Counted from the stretch's first letter, positions 25,801-37,421 are shown. The stretch: DNA of 64,000 bases from Amphibalanus amphitrite (GCF_019059575.1 NW_024882918.1:62001-126000), one strand, 5' to 3'. The notes: generated by a model not told the origin, from the sequence alone. Made by a program: numbers and translations.

Positions 25801-28167
25801 GGGACCAGTTAGTAGGGTGCCGTGCAAATGTCAGTTTGGACCCCGCTTGCACGTGCGCACGTGCAGTGTGCCGCTTCCAGATCTCGAGAACGGCTAGGCC
25901 GATTGCGCTGAAATTTGGCACATCGCTAAAGACCGGTTAGTAGGGTGCAGTGCACAAGTTAGTTGGAGGTACCCCCTCGCAATTTCGCACGTGCAAGGCC
26001 CATCCTCTCGCTCGCTCCGTTGGTCGCCCAAAAGGCGTTTTACTGGTTAAAATTAACAGAATAGTAGATGGGCGAAACGCGCAACGACATTTGTGACGGG
26101 AAGTGTCGTGTTGTAAGGCGTTGGTTGGTTCCTTTCGCCCGGATTCGGTAACGCCTCAAGATCGGTGGCGTCACAGAATGTATGACGTCACCGAGCAGCT
26201 GATCGGGTCATTATGCGTGACGAATGAGAGGGAGGCGCGACGAGTAATTCCATCGGAACGTCGTCACCGCCCGGCCCCCGGTTACCAAAGCACAACGGGA
26301 GCGTAATCGCAATCTTGGAGACGGTACGGGACGGCATGTGGCCTACTTTGACACTGGTTCCGGCTCAGGGATTGTAGTTTGTCGCAATGAGGAATCACAA
26401 TGAAATGAGAAGAGACAGGCAGCCGGGAGCAGGAGTTGCGTAGTGACGGATCCAGGCAGAGATGGTGGGGTAATAACCAATAACCATGCCCGGGACTTGA
26501 ATTTAGCATAATATCTTGAGCTGGGCCCTTGCTACCGAATGCTGTTACAGTGCCTGCGCACTGCGAAGCTGGTTCAGCGTTTTTCGCCGCGGCTATAAGA
26601 ATAAAACCGTTTCCCGGGACCAGGCCAACAGCTTGGTGACTTCATTGCCACAAGGCAGGTAACCCGTCGTTCCCCGTTGTGGTAGCATGGGCTATTACGT
26701 CTTTCTCACGCCCATCCTGCGTCCACTGACCCCAAAGTACCCACCTGAGGAACTCCAGTGCCATTTAAACGGTCTCCCACCCCCATCACGGTCCCATTGA
26801 GACGGTCCCCATTCCATCACCCTTCTGAGCCGGGGCACGAAGCCCGCAGGAAGCGCCATTGTCCGCCGGCGACAATCCCGCCGCAACGACGGCAGTAATG
26901 ACGCGCCAGCTGCGTCCTTTTCGTAACGCTGCGCCATACGCGGCTCCCACGCCAGTGCGCGGCGTCACAAAGAGAAACGGCGCCGGTGACGGTGACGACG
27001 GCAGCGTCACATGTGTCACCTGTCGCCCTCCCCCCTCCCACGCCCCTGGATTGGGAAGTGGGAGCCCGGAATACCCAAATGACGAAGCCTGGACAGTGGA
27101 CAGTAGCGTCGGAACACCTCCAATTAAGGGGGGGGGGCACTGCCGACTTTTGGTCCCATTCTTTCCATGCAACGCCCATAGGGCTAATGTTAAAATGCCA
27201 AAATCAAAGGGGGGCACGGTGCCCCCGTGCCCTCCCCGTTCCGCCGCCTATGAGCCTGGACGATAGGGTATCGCTCTGGAGTTCCCGATTAGAGCCTGCG
27301 TCCGACACCGATACGCGACTATCGCGCCGGTTGAGTCCGGCGCCGATTTTGGCGGACCACCGACAACCACTTTCGCGAGCTGTTGTGACTGATGATGGTC
27401 GATCGATTTGTGTCGCTCGGGTGGCTCTGGTGGGAGCCGCCGGCGCCCTCAGGCGGCAGAATGACATCGTCAGCCGCTCGGTCAGTCAGCAGCCCGAGCC
27501 CGGCTGACGGCCGCCCGTCGTGGCTGTTCATTACCGAGCGCACTCTGTGTATTACACGCCAAAGAGCGCCCGTGAGTGATGACATGTGCGGCCCATTGAA
27601 CACGCCTCACTGACTTTGCGCGACTGTAAACGCAGCTTTACGGGTGCATCGGTCCCACGCTGTGATCGCACGGACACACGGTTACATGCTACCGTGGGTC
27701 GGTGCACGGGCCAGCGGCACGACCGCTTGTTTCGGCACCCGCACACAGTGAGGGTCAGTGACCCCGCACAACACGACTCGCGAAACAATGGCGACTGCGC
27801 GGTCCATTCTCATTTGAGCGCCGCCAGGCGTGATACCTTCAACCCCTCATGACCCGGGATGTGTCTAATTTTTCAACTTGCACGCACCGAAGAGCCATGG
27901 CATCATGACTCTTCGTGTCTCACGATATGGATAGTCCACTTCCAGCATGGTGGTTTTCGTTTTACGTTTTTTATTCAGTGAATGTGTTCCAGCCACTGTT
28001 ATACTCTATATTCCAGTGTTTAGCGCGGGGCGTGGCGTTTCATGAATCATGTAACATGTTTATGACCTGTTTCGTATCTTTTGCAGCGCTGGTTCAGCCA
28101 TCGTCTGGCCTGTTGGAGACAGGAGCAAGGTCTGGAGCCCAACGGCCGACGGGTCGACATGATGTGA
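7807..28167 (+). CDS. Homeodomain-only protein (HOPX-like), three coding exons
   Basis: Joined exons 7807-7823, 22663-22894 and 28087-28167 give 109 aa. Residues ~17-39 are a Ser-Pro rich tract with five S-P dipeptides. Residues ~46-96 form a homeodomain: helix 1 (LSESQQAALEESF), helix 2 (SDLMLLAVEQG) and helix 3 (AQIRRWFSHRLACWR). The residue equivalent to homeodomain Asn51 is His (WFSHR), so the normal base-specific contact is missing, as in vertebrate HOPX, where the WF-x-QRLAKWRRSEGL stretch aligns well with this protein. HOPX acts in vertebrates as a non-DNA-binding cofactor of transcription complexes; the same role here is inference. The last two exons are well supported: donor CGG/GTAAGG, acceptor TTTTGCAG, and a homeodomain reading straight across. 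The first exon is a prediction (good start context, GTAGGT donor, matching phase). The large introns carry transposons. Confidence 0.65.
7824..11291. other. HOPX-like intron 1, first part: nothing recognised
   Basis: AT-rich to mixed DNA with ATG-poor, short reading frames on both strands. No recognisable exon, tRNA or structured repeat. At 10.87-11.13 kb there is a C-rich stretch with several short CCCTCCACG-type direct repeats of unknown origin. Confidence 0.35.
11292..11771. mobile_element. hAT-like non-autonomous element with 8-bp target duplication
   Basis: The 480 bp insert begins CAGGCGCGGATACAAGG and ends with the complement of CAGGGGCGGATCCAG. It is flanked by a perfect 8 bp direct repeat, ATGCAGAC, at 11284-11291 and 11772-11779. 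An 8 bp duplication and CAGGGGCGGATC-type ends are characteristic of hAT elements. The sequence inside the left end is a G-run and a GGCCATGG palindrome, and the interior is purine-rich without coding potential. Confidence 0.85.
11780..12799. other. HOPX-like intron 1, middle part: nothing recognised
   Basis: No gene, RNA or repeat family that I can name. Only short unrelated reading frames. Confidence 0.35.
12800..15000. other. CpG- and GC-rich block inside HOPX-like intron 1
   Basis: Clearly richer in G+C and CpG than its surroundings, especially 12.83-13.05 kb, 13.7-13.95 kb and 14.3-14.77 kb. Long overlapping reading frames occur on both strands (for example 14221-14727 on +, 168 codons), as expected from GC-rich DNA with few stop triplets. 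None looks like a known protein. It could be an alternative promoter/CpG island or a non-coding transcript; this is not demonstrable from sequence. Confidence 0.35.
15001..22662. other. HOPX-like intron 1, last part: no gene recognised
   Basis: About 7.6 kb of mixed DNA. The longest reading frame (16216-16884 on -, 222 codons) has no recognisable domain and a composition like its neighbours. A short reading frame with a signal-peptide-like start at 17538-17798 (+) is listed separately. No transposon termini are recognised. Confidence 0.35.
17538..17798 (+). CDS. Possible small secreted protein ORF (86 aa), unrecognised
   Basis: ATG in the context GAGATGG. Residues 1-21 look like a signal peptide: MATG followed by a hydrophobic core (VMLNLCSFFMLC) and a small-residue site TTLHA. 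The rest has three Cys (about 54, 73 and one in the leader region) and no known motif. There is no support from introns, poly(A) signal or similarity that I recognise, and the ORF lies inside the predicted intron of the HOPX-like gene. It may be chance. Confidence 0.15.
   Translation: MATGVMLNLCSFFMLCTTLHALDPINFIGLATENFHRFRWQPGVLLINNPSFLTCTWSLARTPVPIRPTTNPSCSFNRHAGLVSGL
22663..22894 (+). CDS. HOPX-like gene, coding exon 2 (homeodomain helices 1-2)
   Basis: The acceptor is a polypyrimidine stretch ending CTCTGTGTCTGCCCTCAG. The donor is CGG/GTAAGG at 22895. The exon encodes the Ser-Pro rich N-terminal region and the homeodomain up to the start of helix 3 (EAQIR). It starts in phase 2: one base completes the previous codon. 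G+C-rich third positions indicate real coding sequence. Splitting a homeobox within helix 3 is a common intron position. Confidence 0.75.
22895..25361. other. HOPX-like intron 2, first part: nothing recognised
   Basis: No exon, RNA gene or recognised repeat. Short reading frames only; there is a cluster of CGGTCC/GGTCCG motifs at 23.63-23.71 kb. Confidence 0.35.
25362..26047 (+). mobile_element. Helentron/HINE-like repeat R1, copy A
   Basis: Same ~690 bp unit as copies at 31686, 37731 and 56935. It begins TTACGGAGCGAGCGAAGCG. Near its 3' end the motif recurs inverted (CGCTCGCTCCGT), followed by a small hairpin (CGCCCAAAAGGCG) and a short tail TTTTACTGGT. No target duplication is evident. The interior has two to three ~127 bp sub-repeats containing the palindrome GCACGTGCGCACGTGC and AGATCTCGAGAACGGCT. 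Inverted subterminal repeats, a 3' hairpin and internal tandem repeats match the general design of Helentron-associated elements; this is inference. Confidence 0.6.
26048..28086. other. HOPX-like intron 2, last part: no gene recognised
   Basis: GC-rich around 26.7-27.8 kb, with overlapping reading frames on both strands (up to 173 codons) that do not resemble any protein I know. No transposon ends recognised. Confidence 0.35.
28087..28167 (+). CDS. HOPX-like gene, coding exon 3 (helix 3 and C-terminus)
   Basis: Acceptor TCTTTTGCAG at 28077-28086, then 26 codons and TGA at 28165-28167. The encoded RWFSHRLACWRQEQGLEP completes homeodomain helix 3 and resembles the vertebrate HOPX ending, including the Gly-Leu after the helix. 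A possible ATTAAA poly(A) signal lies at 28999-29004, about 0.8 kb downstream. Confidence 0.75.
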   Translation, partial: RWFSHRLACWRQEQGLEPNGRRVDMM

Positions 28168-30380
28168 GCGCCGCCTGGTGGTGACCTCAACAACTACACC
28201 CCGGTGACTGGAACGGGGACATGTGTCGCCTATGACGGTGGCCCGTCGCGATCAACAGGCGCGGCAAAAGAGAGACATTGGCACTAACTGACCGCGACTG
28301 ACCGCGCCGTCTGTGTTTGTTTGTCATTCACGCGAATAGTCTACGATCTGAAGAATCCTCTCAAGATGGAGGAACGATGGCATGCCTCGCACCGGAGGCG
28401 CTAGTCTAGCAGCTCGTGGCGCGAGCTGGACCTTATCCGTGGGAAGAATCCTCCACAAGGCGCAGCTGAGTTTGTTGGCTGACCTCTAAAGACGTTGGGT
28501 TGGACGTCTGGGTCCGATGGCAGATCCCAAGGGCCCGGTCTTGGGGCGATACAGGGGGAAGGGGCGGTACGAGGGGCAGTGTGAAGGGTGGCCTGTAAGA
28601 CAGGCCAGGGTCACGACGGCTCGGCGAGCCACGAAAAAAACACGCGGCGTTGCGTCACGATGTAGACAGCGCCGTGATTACCGACCACGCGCCGTGATTA
28701 CCGCAGGAGAGCCGTGGTTTTCATGTCGTGCGCCGTTAGGGTAAACGTTGCGCTGTATGGAATTTCAGCACTGTTTTATTGTGTGTCGCGTTTCGTTGGA
28801 TCTGACTTCTGTTCGAACGAAAGTGGGTGAGAAGGGTAGAACAATAGAACATTAGGTCACGCTGCATACAAATTATATTGGCAAGTGAGAAAACATGTCG
28901 CCTTTTGCACGCGTGACTGAAGAGTGATTTGTTGAATCATGTGTTTTAGTTGTGTTGAGTGAGTGCTCATGTTCACATCGTCATAGTATTTTATGTGTAT
29001 TAAATAGACACCACAACACTACAGCACTAATGTCAAATTCCACACTGTGTATACTCGTCGTCATAAATTAGTTCCATTTAAGATATAAACATTTATAGAT
29101 AAGCTTGTAAAAATAGCCGTAAGAATAGCTGACAAGATCTTTCGCCACTGACTCCCACCATCGAACCTAAAACGAACAAAGTAATGCCGACGCGTATAGA
29201 CGGATGTCGTGCTTTTACATATAAAGGCACAGATCGAATCGTTAAGTAATGGCTTTAACTGCACGTTTGTGTGCGTGTCTGCGGCGGTGTGTGTATGTTT
29301 GTGACGGGTCGCGAATACATGAGTGTCATCAGTATGAGGCGAGCCTGTGTCTGGCAGTGCATTGACACGGTTCCGGCCGAGCGACAGGGTTGACAGAGCC
29401 GACTGAATCATCGGCTGGTGGTTATTGAACGTGATTGACATCCCGGACAGGGGCCGGGTCGAGCGCTGACCCTGACAAGGTCAAAGGGCACCGGAACGCG
29501 CCCCTGGCTCACTGCCAGCAGTGCGGGGAGGGTCAGAAGACCATGCATCCATTGAGAGTGCATTAGCATGATTACTTTTCCCATTGAATGTCAAACACTG
29601 AACTCATGGCGTTAAACGCCCACGGCCCATCCTTATAGGCAAGGCCGTATATAGGCAATGCTTATAGGCAATGCGGCACAGCATAACTTCAGGCGTCAAC
29701 TACTAACGCCACCTTTTGGCAAAAAGAACAGTCTCGGTCGGTCTGTTACACAACGTGGTTTGACAGTTCAGCGTTTCTAATTCTTCGTCGCAAAAGATTT
29801 AGACTTATTAATTTATATCGGTTATAAATTCATATAAAGCAGGATATGTGCCTACGCAAATAGCTAGCATTCTGGGATATCGTCCGGATTAACGTCTAGC
29901 GAAATAAGCACAGATAGATTGAAACATCCAGTGCAGAGGTTGAGCAGTTAATTGCCTGTAACAGCTACGAACAAAGTGATTACTGATTTATATGATCTGT
30001 AACTCCCATACAAGGTCCAGCTCTACATCACACATTTGCCTGTCCTGAGACTGACGGCGTCCACCGAGCTCGTGACGTGTCGTCCACAAGTGTTCTGGTA
30101 AATTACTCGGCACCTGCCCTCGCCCAGCTGATGATTCATCACAGGCGCTTTCGGGAGTTGTTCACATGTGCCAGGTGCAAAGGAAAGGTCGCCGTGCATC
30201 AGCTGAAGGTCGCTCAGAGTTTCGCTGAAGAGAGGCACATCCGTGTAGCACGGCAAATACAACGTGCACCGATACGTGTCTTTTGAGTGTGACTTACTGG
30301 GTACGAGGCACAGATCATGAGAAACTAAATGTCAGTTCATAGCTGTGGTAAATTATCGACATGTCTTCGCATGACCAGAA
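28168..30380. other. HOPX-like 3' region and intergenic DNA
   Basis: Presumed 3' untranslated region followed by DNA with no recognised gene. Three loose tandem copies of TTATAGGCAA(T/G)GC-like sequence occur at 29633-29672. Confidence 0.35.
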
Positions 30381-30661
30381 TTAGTGTTCGTTCACGGTTG
30401 AGGCCTTTTTGTAACTGCTTGTGAGCTGTGATTGGGGTTTTACGTCTCCAGCAAGGAGTGCCGTGATCGTTTCCCAGGGGACCTCGTGCCTCTCCTGACC
30501 ACTCCGGAACGCTTTCTGCACGGACAACACCACCTTCTGCAGCTCTGAGACCGTGTATTGTGTATCTGGTACTGTCAGTGGGCTGGTGGACTGGGACAGG
30601 GTGAGCCCGGGCCGAATTCCACTCTCACGAGTCACGGTTTTCGTCTCAGAGGTGGGGGGAG
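30381..30661 (-). CDS. Possible terminal exon of an unrecognised gene
   Basis: On the - strand an acceptor-like CACTGTGCAG (just above 30661) precedes an open frame of about 93 codons ending with TAA at 30383-30381. The frame has amphipathic, coding-like composition (SELQKVVLSVQKAF, PWETITALLAGD) rather than the Ser/Arg/Pro-rich look of random GC frames. I do not recognise a family. Upstream exons would be above 30.7 kb and none was identified. It could equally be a decayed transposon fragment. Confidence 0.2.
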
Positions 30662-31685
30662 CTGCACAGTGCACACGGGTTCTGTATCTGTCCCGGATCC
30701 GTCTGGGAGTCCAGGACGGATGACACGGGGGATTCGACAGGATTGTAAGGGAAAGTGACCGGTGGTGGCAGGGTTAGGTCAGCAGACAGTCGTGCTAGCA
30801 AGATTGAAAAGAAATGGATATGGCTAGATGTGGTGGTTGTTTGGCTGGTACCTGAGGCTGAGACAACGTGCGAACGACGAGATATGAAGGCTATGCATTA
30901 CGCAGTGCAGCTACAGTGAATGGTAAATATTGTGGTACGGATGGACTCACACTTCACCGCTCACAAGGTGATGGGATGGACGATCAAAATCCACCCATGT
31001 CGTCACAGAAGTGCCCGACAACGGCTTTAAGATATATATCGGAGGGGGCAACCGCTATTTTGCAAAAAGAAAAGAGGCTGAAATGCGGTCTTCCATGTCG
31101 TCAGTATGAGGACGTATGGCAAGTATTGCCTTCTACGCTGATTTCGTTTTACCACATCTTCATAAGATAATGTTTTTGTTTTTTTTTTACTGACAGCCCT
31201 CCTGTCTTCACCTATGCATTTCTCTAGAGTCCCAGTGCCCCTCTCTCCGATGAAGAGGTTATCCGCGGACCCCCGCAGCTCACGACAGCTACTGAGCGGG
31301 TGGCGGTCCCGGCAGAGACGGGGTCAGCGCGGCAGTTAGTCGGCTCCGGACACGCGGCCACTAATTTCAGGAGCGGGCGATAATGAGACGCAGCAGCTGA
31401 TGAGAGGTCATCCTGCGCAATTATTGTCTCAGACGGCTGCAGAAAACGGCGTCCACTCCGAATCGCTTCCGGAGAGTAGCAGAGGTTCTCAGCGGAATCG
31501 AGGACGCACAATGACACCGGAAGAATGCCGCAGCGAACGTATTTTGTAATAATTAAGGCAGATTAGAGAGCGCAGCCTTAACACGAGAGCAAAATCGTGC
31601 ATAAACATATGCGGAAGACCAACTTATTTAGCTAGTGCCTAGTACTTAACATTTATGGTACTTTATTTTAGCATTAACTAATACT
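30662..31685. other. No gene recognised
   Basis: Intergenic-looking DNA between the possible exon and repeat R1 copy D. Confidence 0.35.
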
Positions 31686-32371
31686 ACCAGTATAACGCCT
31701 TTTGGGGCGACTAACGGAGCGAGCGAGAGGGTGAGCCTTGCGCGTGCGAAATTTCGAGGGGGTACCTCCAGCTGACTTGTGCACGGCACCCTACTAACCG
31801 GTCTCTAGCGATGCGCCAAATTTGAGCACAATCGGCCCAGCCGTTCTCGAGATCTCGAAGCGGCACCCTGCACGTGCGCACGTGCAAAATGGGTCCCAAC
31901 TGACTTTTGCACGGCACCCTACTAACCGGTCCCTAACCATGTACCAAATTTGAGCGCCATCGGTCCAGCCGTTCTCGAGATCTGGAATCGACCCCTGCAC
32001 GTGCGCACGTGCAGCAGCACCCCAACTCTGGCACATGGATATGCATTGCCTAGTGGGTGCCTACCTACATGCCAAGTTTCAGCGCAATCGGCCAAGTAGT
32101 TACCGAGATATTGCAACAATTACAAAAGTGACACCTCTTCGTTTTGCACGTGGCACGTGCATAAGGGGTCACCCACATGCATCGGGAATAGTCCAATACT
32201 TGGTAGAAGGAATGAAGCTACCCTACAAAAATTACCGCGTGTAAATCGGTCAAGTGGTTGCTGAGATATAAGCCTCGCAAAAGCATGACCACGGCCGGCC
32301 GGCCGGCCGCTCATACTCAGAAATTTCCGTTAATCTAAGGAAAGACTACGCTCGCTTCGCTCGCTCCGTAA
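31686..32371 (-). mobile_element. Helentron/HINE-like repeat R1, copy D (inverted)
   Basis: Same unit as copies A-C in opposite orientation. It starts on the + strand with ACCAGTATAACGCC, the hairpin end, and finishes CGCTCGCTCCGTAA at 32371. It is more diverged than the other copies and contains additional sub-repeats with the CACGTGCGCACGTG palindrome (31869-31885, 31998-32013). Confidence 0.6.
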
Positions 32372-33660
32372 TCAATGGTTTTAAAGACACATTCAGCTAT
32401 TTAATTAAACATTGAAGCGAAGTCGAAGGCAACACTTTAGGCTATTACATTTTTTCACTACGTTATTTCACCGTATTAACTAAAATATATTGTCTTCAAG
32501 GCGGTATGACATTTTTAATCGCATTGACAAACTAAAGCGTATAGACATTAAATTAATTATATGAAAGTTTCACGATTAATATGATAAATTACACGAATCA
32601 ATTAGAGTGCGTTTAAATTTGGGTTGCTCGCATTGTAACGTTATAAGCTATTTTTTTATTATTTTCGAGCTTAATGTAAATTCGTGCAATTAGGTATATC
32701 AAACCCAAAAGGTAGCTACCATAAGGGGCATCTTTTCAGCCACTTATCCCCCAGTGCTAACAATAGCACCACTTCCACCACCTCTCACTCGTCAATCGTT
32801 AAAAGCTTGACAAAACACCAACTCTAGCCAGGGCTCCCAAGTTTCCAGCGCCAGTTGTATGAATTGCTTTGCATTGACGTATGAACCATGCCCAATGAGC
32901 TTATCGCACTTCGGAACGGGATGGTCACTAGAACGTTCATAAAAGTGTCTTGCAACCAAACAAAAGAGCACATGGCCATCCCCATGGCCCGAATGAAAAA
33001 TACAAAACATTAGTCTCATCAGCAAGACATATGACACTGTCAAGTCATTTGAGAGAGTTAATTCGAACCAATCAGAAATACAAGAAGGCGACTTTTCCTT
33101 CTTGGGTAATTAATAGGTGAGAAAAATCGAAGACAAATTGTTCCAGACGTTAAAATTAATCTCTCCGACGGGCACATGAGCCCCGCATGGCGTATTGGCT
33201 CATCGTATAAATACAGCCCTGATGAAACACGGCTGACACACTCCTCTCCATTAATCACACAGGTTCCCAAGCCACGCTCAGCTTCCTATTAACGCACCGT
33301 GTGAAGCTGTTTAACGAAAGCTGTCCGACCGGTCACTATCAGGTGAACTACGGAGCCGTGATTTACGATTCGGGAGACCCCCTGGGAAGAAAGGACCGAT
33401 CGGGAGAGACATTTCGCTCTCCAAACATCGACGGGCGCTGCCTCGGGGCACATATGGGCCAATCTGGCGCTTCACCGTCCGCCGATTTCGCCGATCCCGA
33501 GCTCTGTTCTTGTGCGATCACCGCGCGCACGAGAGTTTACGTCTGCGTGTGTGCGTGTACGGCGGTGAGCTGGCTATCAGAGTCAGAGTCGAGTCGATAT
33601 CTCCTCCGACATCGCTCGTTGAGGTTGAGTGATGACTCCGGGCGACGCACATCGACTCGG

Positions 33661-33663
<3 letters not shown>
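32372..33663. other. No gene recognised
   Basis: AT-rich up to about 32.7 kb. A short - strand frame at 32792-33043 (83 codons) has protein-like composition but no recognised family. Confidence 0.3.
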
Positions 33664-34021
<358 letters not shown>

Positions 34022-34335
34022 CGCCCATCGCTAGCGTCATCCAAACAGCGTGTTTAATCGAACTCTCTCTTCCTCAGTGGGCAGGGCTCGACGCCGCCTG
34101 CTATTATGTATCTGCGATGGATGGAGGATGCCTCGCTTCTGTTAACGTTCCGGGCCAATTTGTTCCCAGCGGCAACAGTGAAAGGTGTATCCTCATATAT
34201 CACGGGCCAGTTTGACGCCTTAGAAATGATGACTCATGAGAATCGGACGGCTTTTCCTATAGCGAACCATTCAACCCAACTCCAAGCTTTTGAAACCACC
34301 TGCCGCTATTACAACCTACAGGCGAGAAGTCCCAG

Positions 34336-34373
34336 CCAAAATAACACCACTCCACCGGGCGGTGTTATTTTGG
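34336..34373. repeat. Perfect 13-bp stem hairpin
   Basis: CCAAAATAACACC at 34336-34348 and GGTGTTATTTTGG at 34361-34373 are exact reverse complements around a 12 nt loop. No flanking element is recognised. Confidence 0.85.
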
Positions 34374-36960
34374 GTTGAGGTCACTCAGGTCATCCTGTGG
34401 AGCTGTCAGACAGAAGCGAGATCATCAGAGGCAGCCGGGCGGCCCAGCAGGAGGTATGACCATCCGGGAAAATGGCCGTGTTTGTCAGATTCCCGGGCCC
34501 TGCTGTGGACCAATTACATGGCACAGAGAAAAGATACTAAAATACGTCCGACAAAACATGCAGTGTGCGCAAGTTGTTAGGTCGTTAGAGAGAAATCCCA
34601 CTTTTTGCCTCGGCTGCAGTAACATGACAGTGCAAGTTATGCATCTACCCCAACGTCGATTTCACCGGGCACGCTGTCTTACTTTGCTGAGATCTGGCGA
34701 TAGCGTAAGAGTGATGACAGGGAAGCATGCCATCCTGTGGAAGCATCCTGTGGGGTAGGCGCTAACCTGGATCAGAACTAATTAGCTAAGTGGTCAAGAT
34801 TTATTCCAGGAGAAAGGTCTAGCATTTAGCAATGGTATCGTGCTGAAATCCCATTAATATGAGCGAGTTTGTGGCGTAGCTGCTTTCGGTGCATTTCGTC
34901 ATCCGACTAGGACGATAAAAAGTCGGAACAACGGCAGACCCATTCACGTCCTTGCTTTGTTTTCTTATGATGCGTAATAAAAGAGACGAACGATAATGGC
35001 CCAATCCATTAGCGATATGACAATGAAGGGATGAAGGACGATCGTTGGTACTACGGTTGGTACGGTTCCGGTAAAGTAGAAATGTCGTAGCCATAGCACC
35101 TCCCGAATAAGACAATTATCGTGGATACTTAGCGCGCAATTATACCCGCTATGTATTCCAAGAGTGACACTATGCTGCTGCGACTTAAATCGCAAATAAA
35201 GGAAGCTCATATTTTTAGTACCTACCCACGCCGAACTCCGAAGCTTAGCCCCACACTGCCGACAGCCTCCTCAATCCACTTCTCCAGCTCCCGACACCGT
35301 CCACCTCACCCCCTCCCGTCTGACCGTGGGAACCGGGCACAGCGCGAGGTCAGGGGCCACCGCTACCGTCGTACCGTCCACCGGAAATCCATCTGAGCGA
35401 GGTCGGCGGACCTTCGGGAGCCCACCGACTCTCCGAGAGCGCGGCACCGGCCTCCGACCCACGCCAGCCACGCACCGCACGCTGGACGGAGGATCGTGAC
35501 CAATGTCTGCGCCGCGTGCAGATGGAATTGCTACGGCTCCACAGTGCAGCCCTGACCTGACCCGCGAACCAGTGACCTTCCGTGACCGGCTACCCGGCGT
35601 CGACGCCCCGGTCTCGGGAGCCGAGCGGATTATTTATATAGTCACCGTGGAGCGGATGACCCTCGAATGGGCGGTAGTCGGGAGGGGGAGCGGCCACAGC
35701 AGCGACCGGGGCCGGTTCATGGGGTGATTAGACGGGCTACCACGGTCTCCGTCTGGCGGGTATGCGGTAATTGGCCCATAGAGGAGTGAATGTTATGAGT
35801 TCCGGGCGGGACTAGGTCACAGGGTTAGTCAGGAATCAGGATTGAATAGACCCTACCTGGAAGGTCATCAGAAATTATTAGCGGTTTTAAGAGACGAAGA
35901 AGCTTCCAACGACGCTGTACTTGTTATGAATCGGTCTCCCTGGCCAATAAATGCTGACACAATACACATGTTGCCGATACATGCTGCCGTGATGCTGTAC
36001 ATTCCGCATGCTAGTATTTCCCTGCCGTCTCTTCGAGGAGCGCCTGGCGCGTATCACATGCATCCGAAATTTGCAACTGACGTGATGATTGAGATGCCGA
36101 TTCATACCAATGGGCCCCGGGATGTCCCCACACGAACAAGTACGCTATAAAATAGGATCACCATCTTGCGTTAACCACGAAACCTGCCTTGACGTAAATG
36201 GCTAATTCATATAAATTGTAAACTGCCGTTCATACAGACTATATCACAGGCAACGTTTGCAGACATTAACGTACATGTATTAGCCAGTAGCCACAATTAA
36301 TCAAGGACACAAAGTTACGAGTCTTCACAATGGATTTCCATCAAATTAACTGGTAGCAGCGATTCAGCGTCAAACAGTCATTTTTCAGAACGCAACTGAC
36401 GACACATCACACGAAACTGACGTCAGAAACATCAGCGGTCCGCCCCATCTAGCAGCTGAGAACACCACTCGTCGGACTCCGGGCATCACACAACAGCAGA
36501 GCCCCACGGAGCGAGCAGCCTGCCACCTGGTGGTAGGCCTTCACACTTGTAATTCCACCAACCGTCAAAACATTGTCATTGTCGCCTCGCCAACAGATCT
36601 GATGGACGCGTTCCTAAAAAGTAACCATGAACTCCGGTATATTATCAAGGAGCTGAGAGAAAAACATAAAATCAACAGCAAATGATTCTCAGCTCAGCTT
36701 CTCCAGTCTCCAGATCACACAAGTTCGAGGCGCACAACTCTTCCCACCATATTGTGTGCTGATCGAGATACATACATGCAACACCAGGCATTTAGTATCC
36801 ACTAGGACGCCGACAACAGCAATCAATGCATTTCCGAGTCCCTTCGTCCACCACTGACCACATTGCCACCAGTATTAATCTCCTAGTGGCGCTCCGGGAA
36901 GAAAGAGTTCAGTCTATCTGCTGTCCGGGCGCTCAATATGTCCTCGAGCAGCGACCGTCC
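34374..36960. other. No gene recognised
   Basis: CpG-rich at 35.25-35.8 kb, otherwise mixed. No exon with supporting splice sites and similarity was found. Confidence 0.35.
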
Positions 36961-36962
36961 AG

Positions 36963-36970
36963 TATATAAA
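36963..36970 (+). promoter_or_regulatory. TATA-box-like motif TATATAAA
   Basis: TATATAAA sits 158 bp upstream of an ATG at 37128 in the Kozak-like context GCCGCCATGA. No clear initiator at the expected ~30 bp spacing was found. It would drive transcription antisense to the 3' end of GOLGA7. Confidence 0.3.
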
Positions 36971-37127
36971 GCTCTGTTCACGCAGTCCTTTTCCCGACTC
37001 CGATCCGTCGCAGAGGACAGCTGTTTCCACAGTCGTCAGGATTTTTTAGTGTCCTGTTCAGTGTTGACACCCTAGTCCATCGCAAACTCCCCCGATCGGG
37101 GACGCCACCGAATCAGACCCAGCCGCC

Positions 37128-37421
37128 ATGAACCGTCCCAAATCCCTTCACCCTCCACTCCAAGACACTCACTCCGCCGCCTGTCCCCGCCTCTCAACTC
37201 CAACACAAATCCAAGTCAATAGGCGGTTCTGCGGTCTCCTTCAGCCCAGCCAGGCAGATTACGACACCGCACGCACTTCCAAGTCACCTTTGGGCGGCGG
37301 TACAGGCGGTCGGACTGCCACAGGCGGTGCAAGGGGTGCCGACAGGGGGCAGCAGAGGCGGCACCAGGGTTGCCAGCAGGAGAGGCGCCGGCCCGTCACC
37401 GCTGGGGCGCTGGCTCATTGA
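37128..37421 (+). CDS. Unrecognised ORF antisense to GOLGA7 3' end (97 aa)
   Basis: ATG in a good context, 97 codons, rich in Pro, Gly, Arg and Gln in the second half. No domain recognised. Its last ~26 bases overlap the last GOLGA7 codons on the opposite strand. Supported only by the upstream TATA-like motif and start context, so it may be a chance frame in a promoter or 3' UTR region. Confidence 0.2.
   Translation: MNRPKSLHPPLQDTHSAACPRLSTPTQIQVNRRFCGLLQPSQADYDTARTSKSPLGGGTGGRTATGGARGADRGQQRRHQGCQQERRRPVTAGALAH

Noticed and set aside
25652..25940. Similar 67-81 codon frames in all R1 copies (e.g. 38053-38341, 57239-57527)
   Set aside because: The frames are short, overlap in different phases, and recur only because the repeat recurs; they follow the ~127 bp sub-repeat rather than a protein domain.
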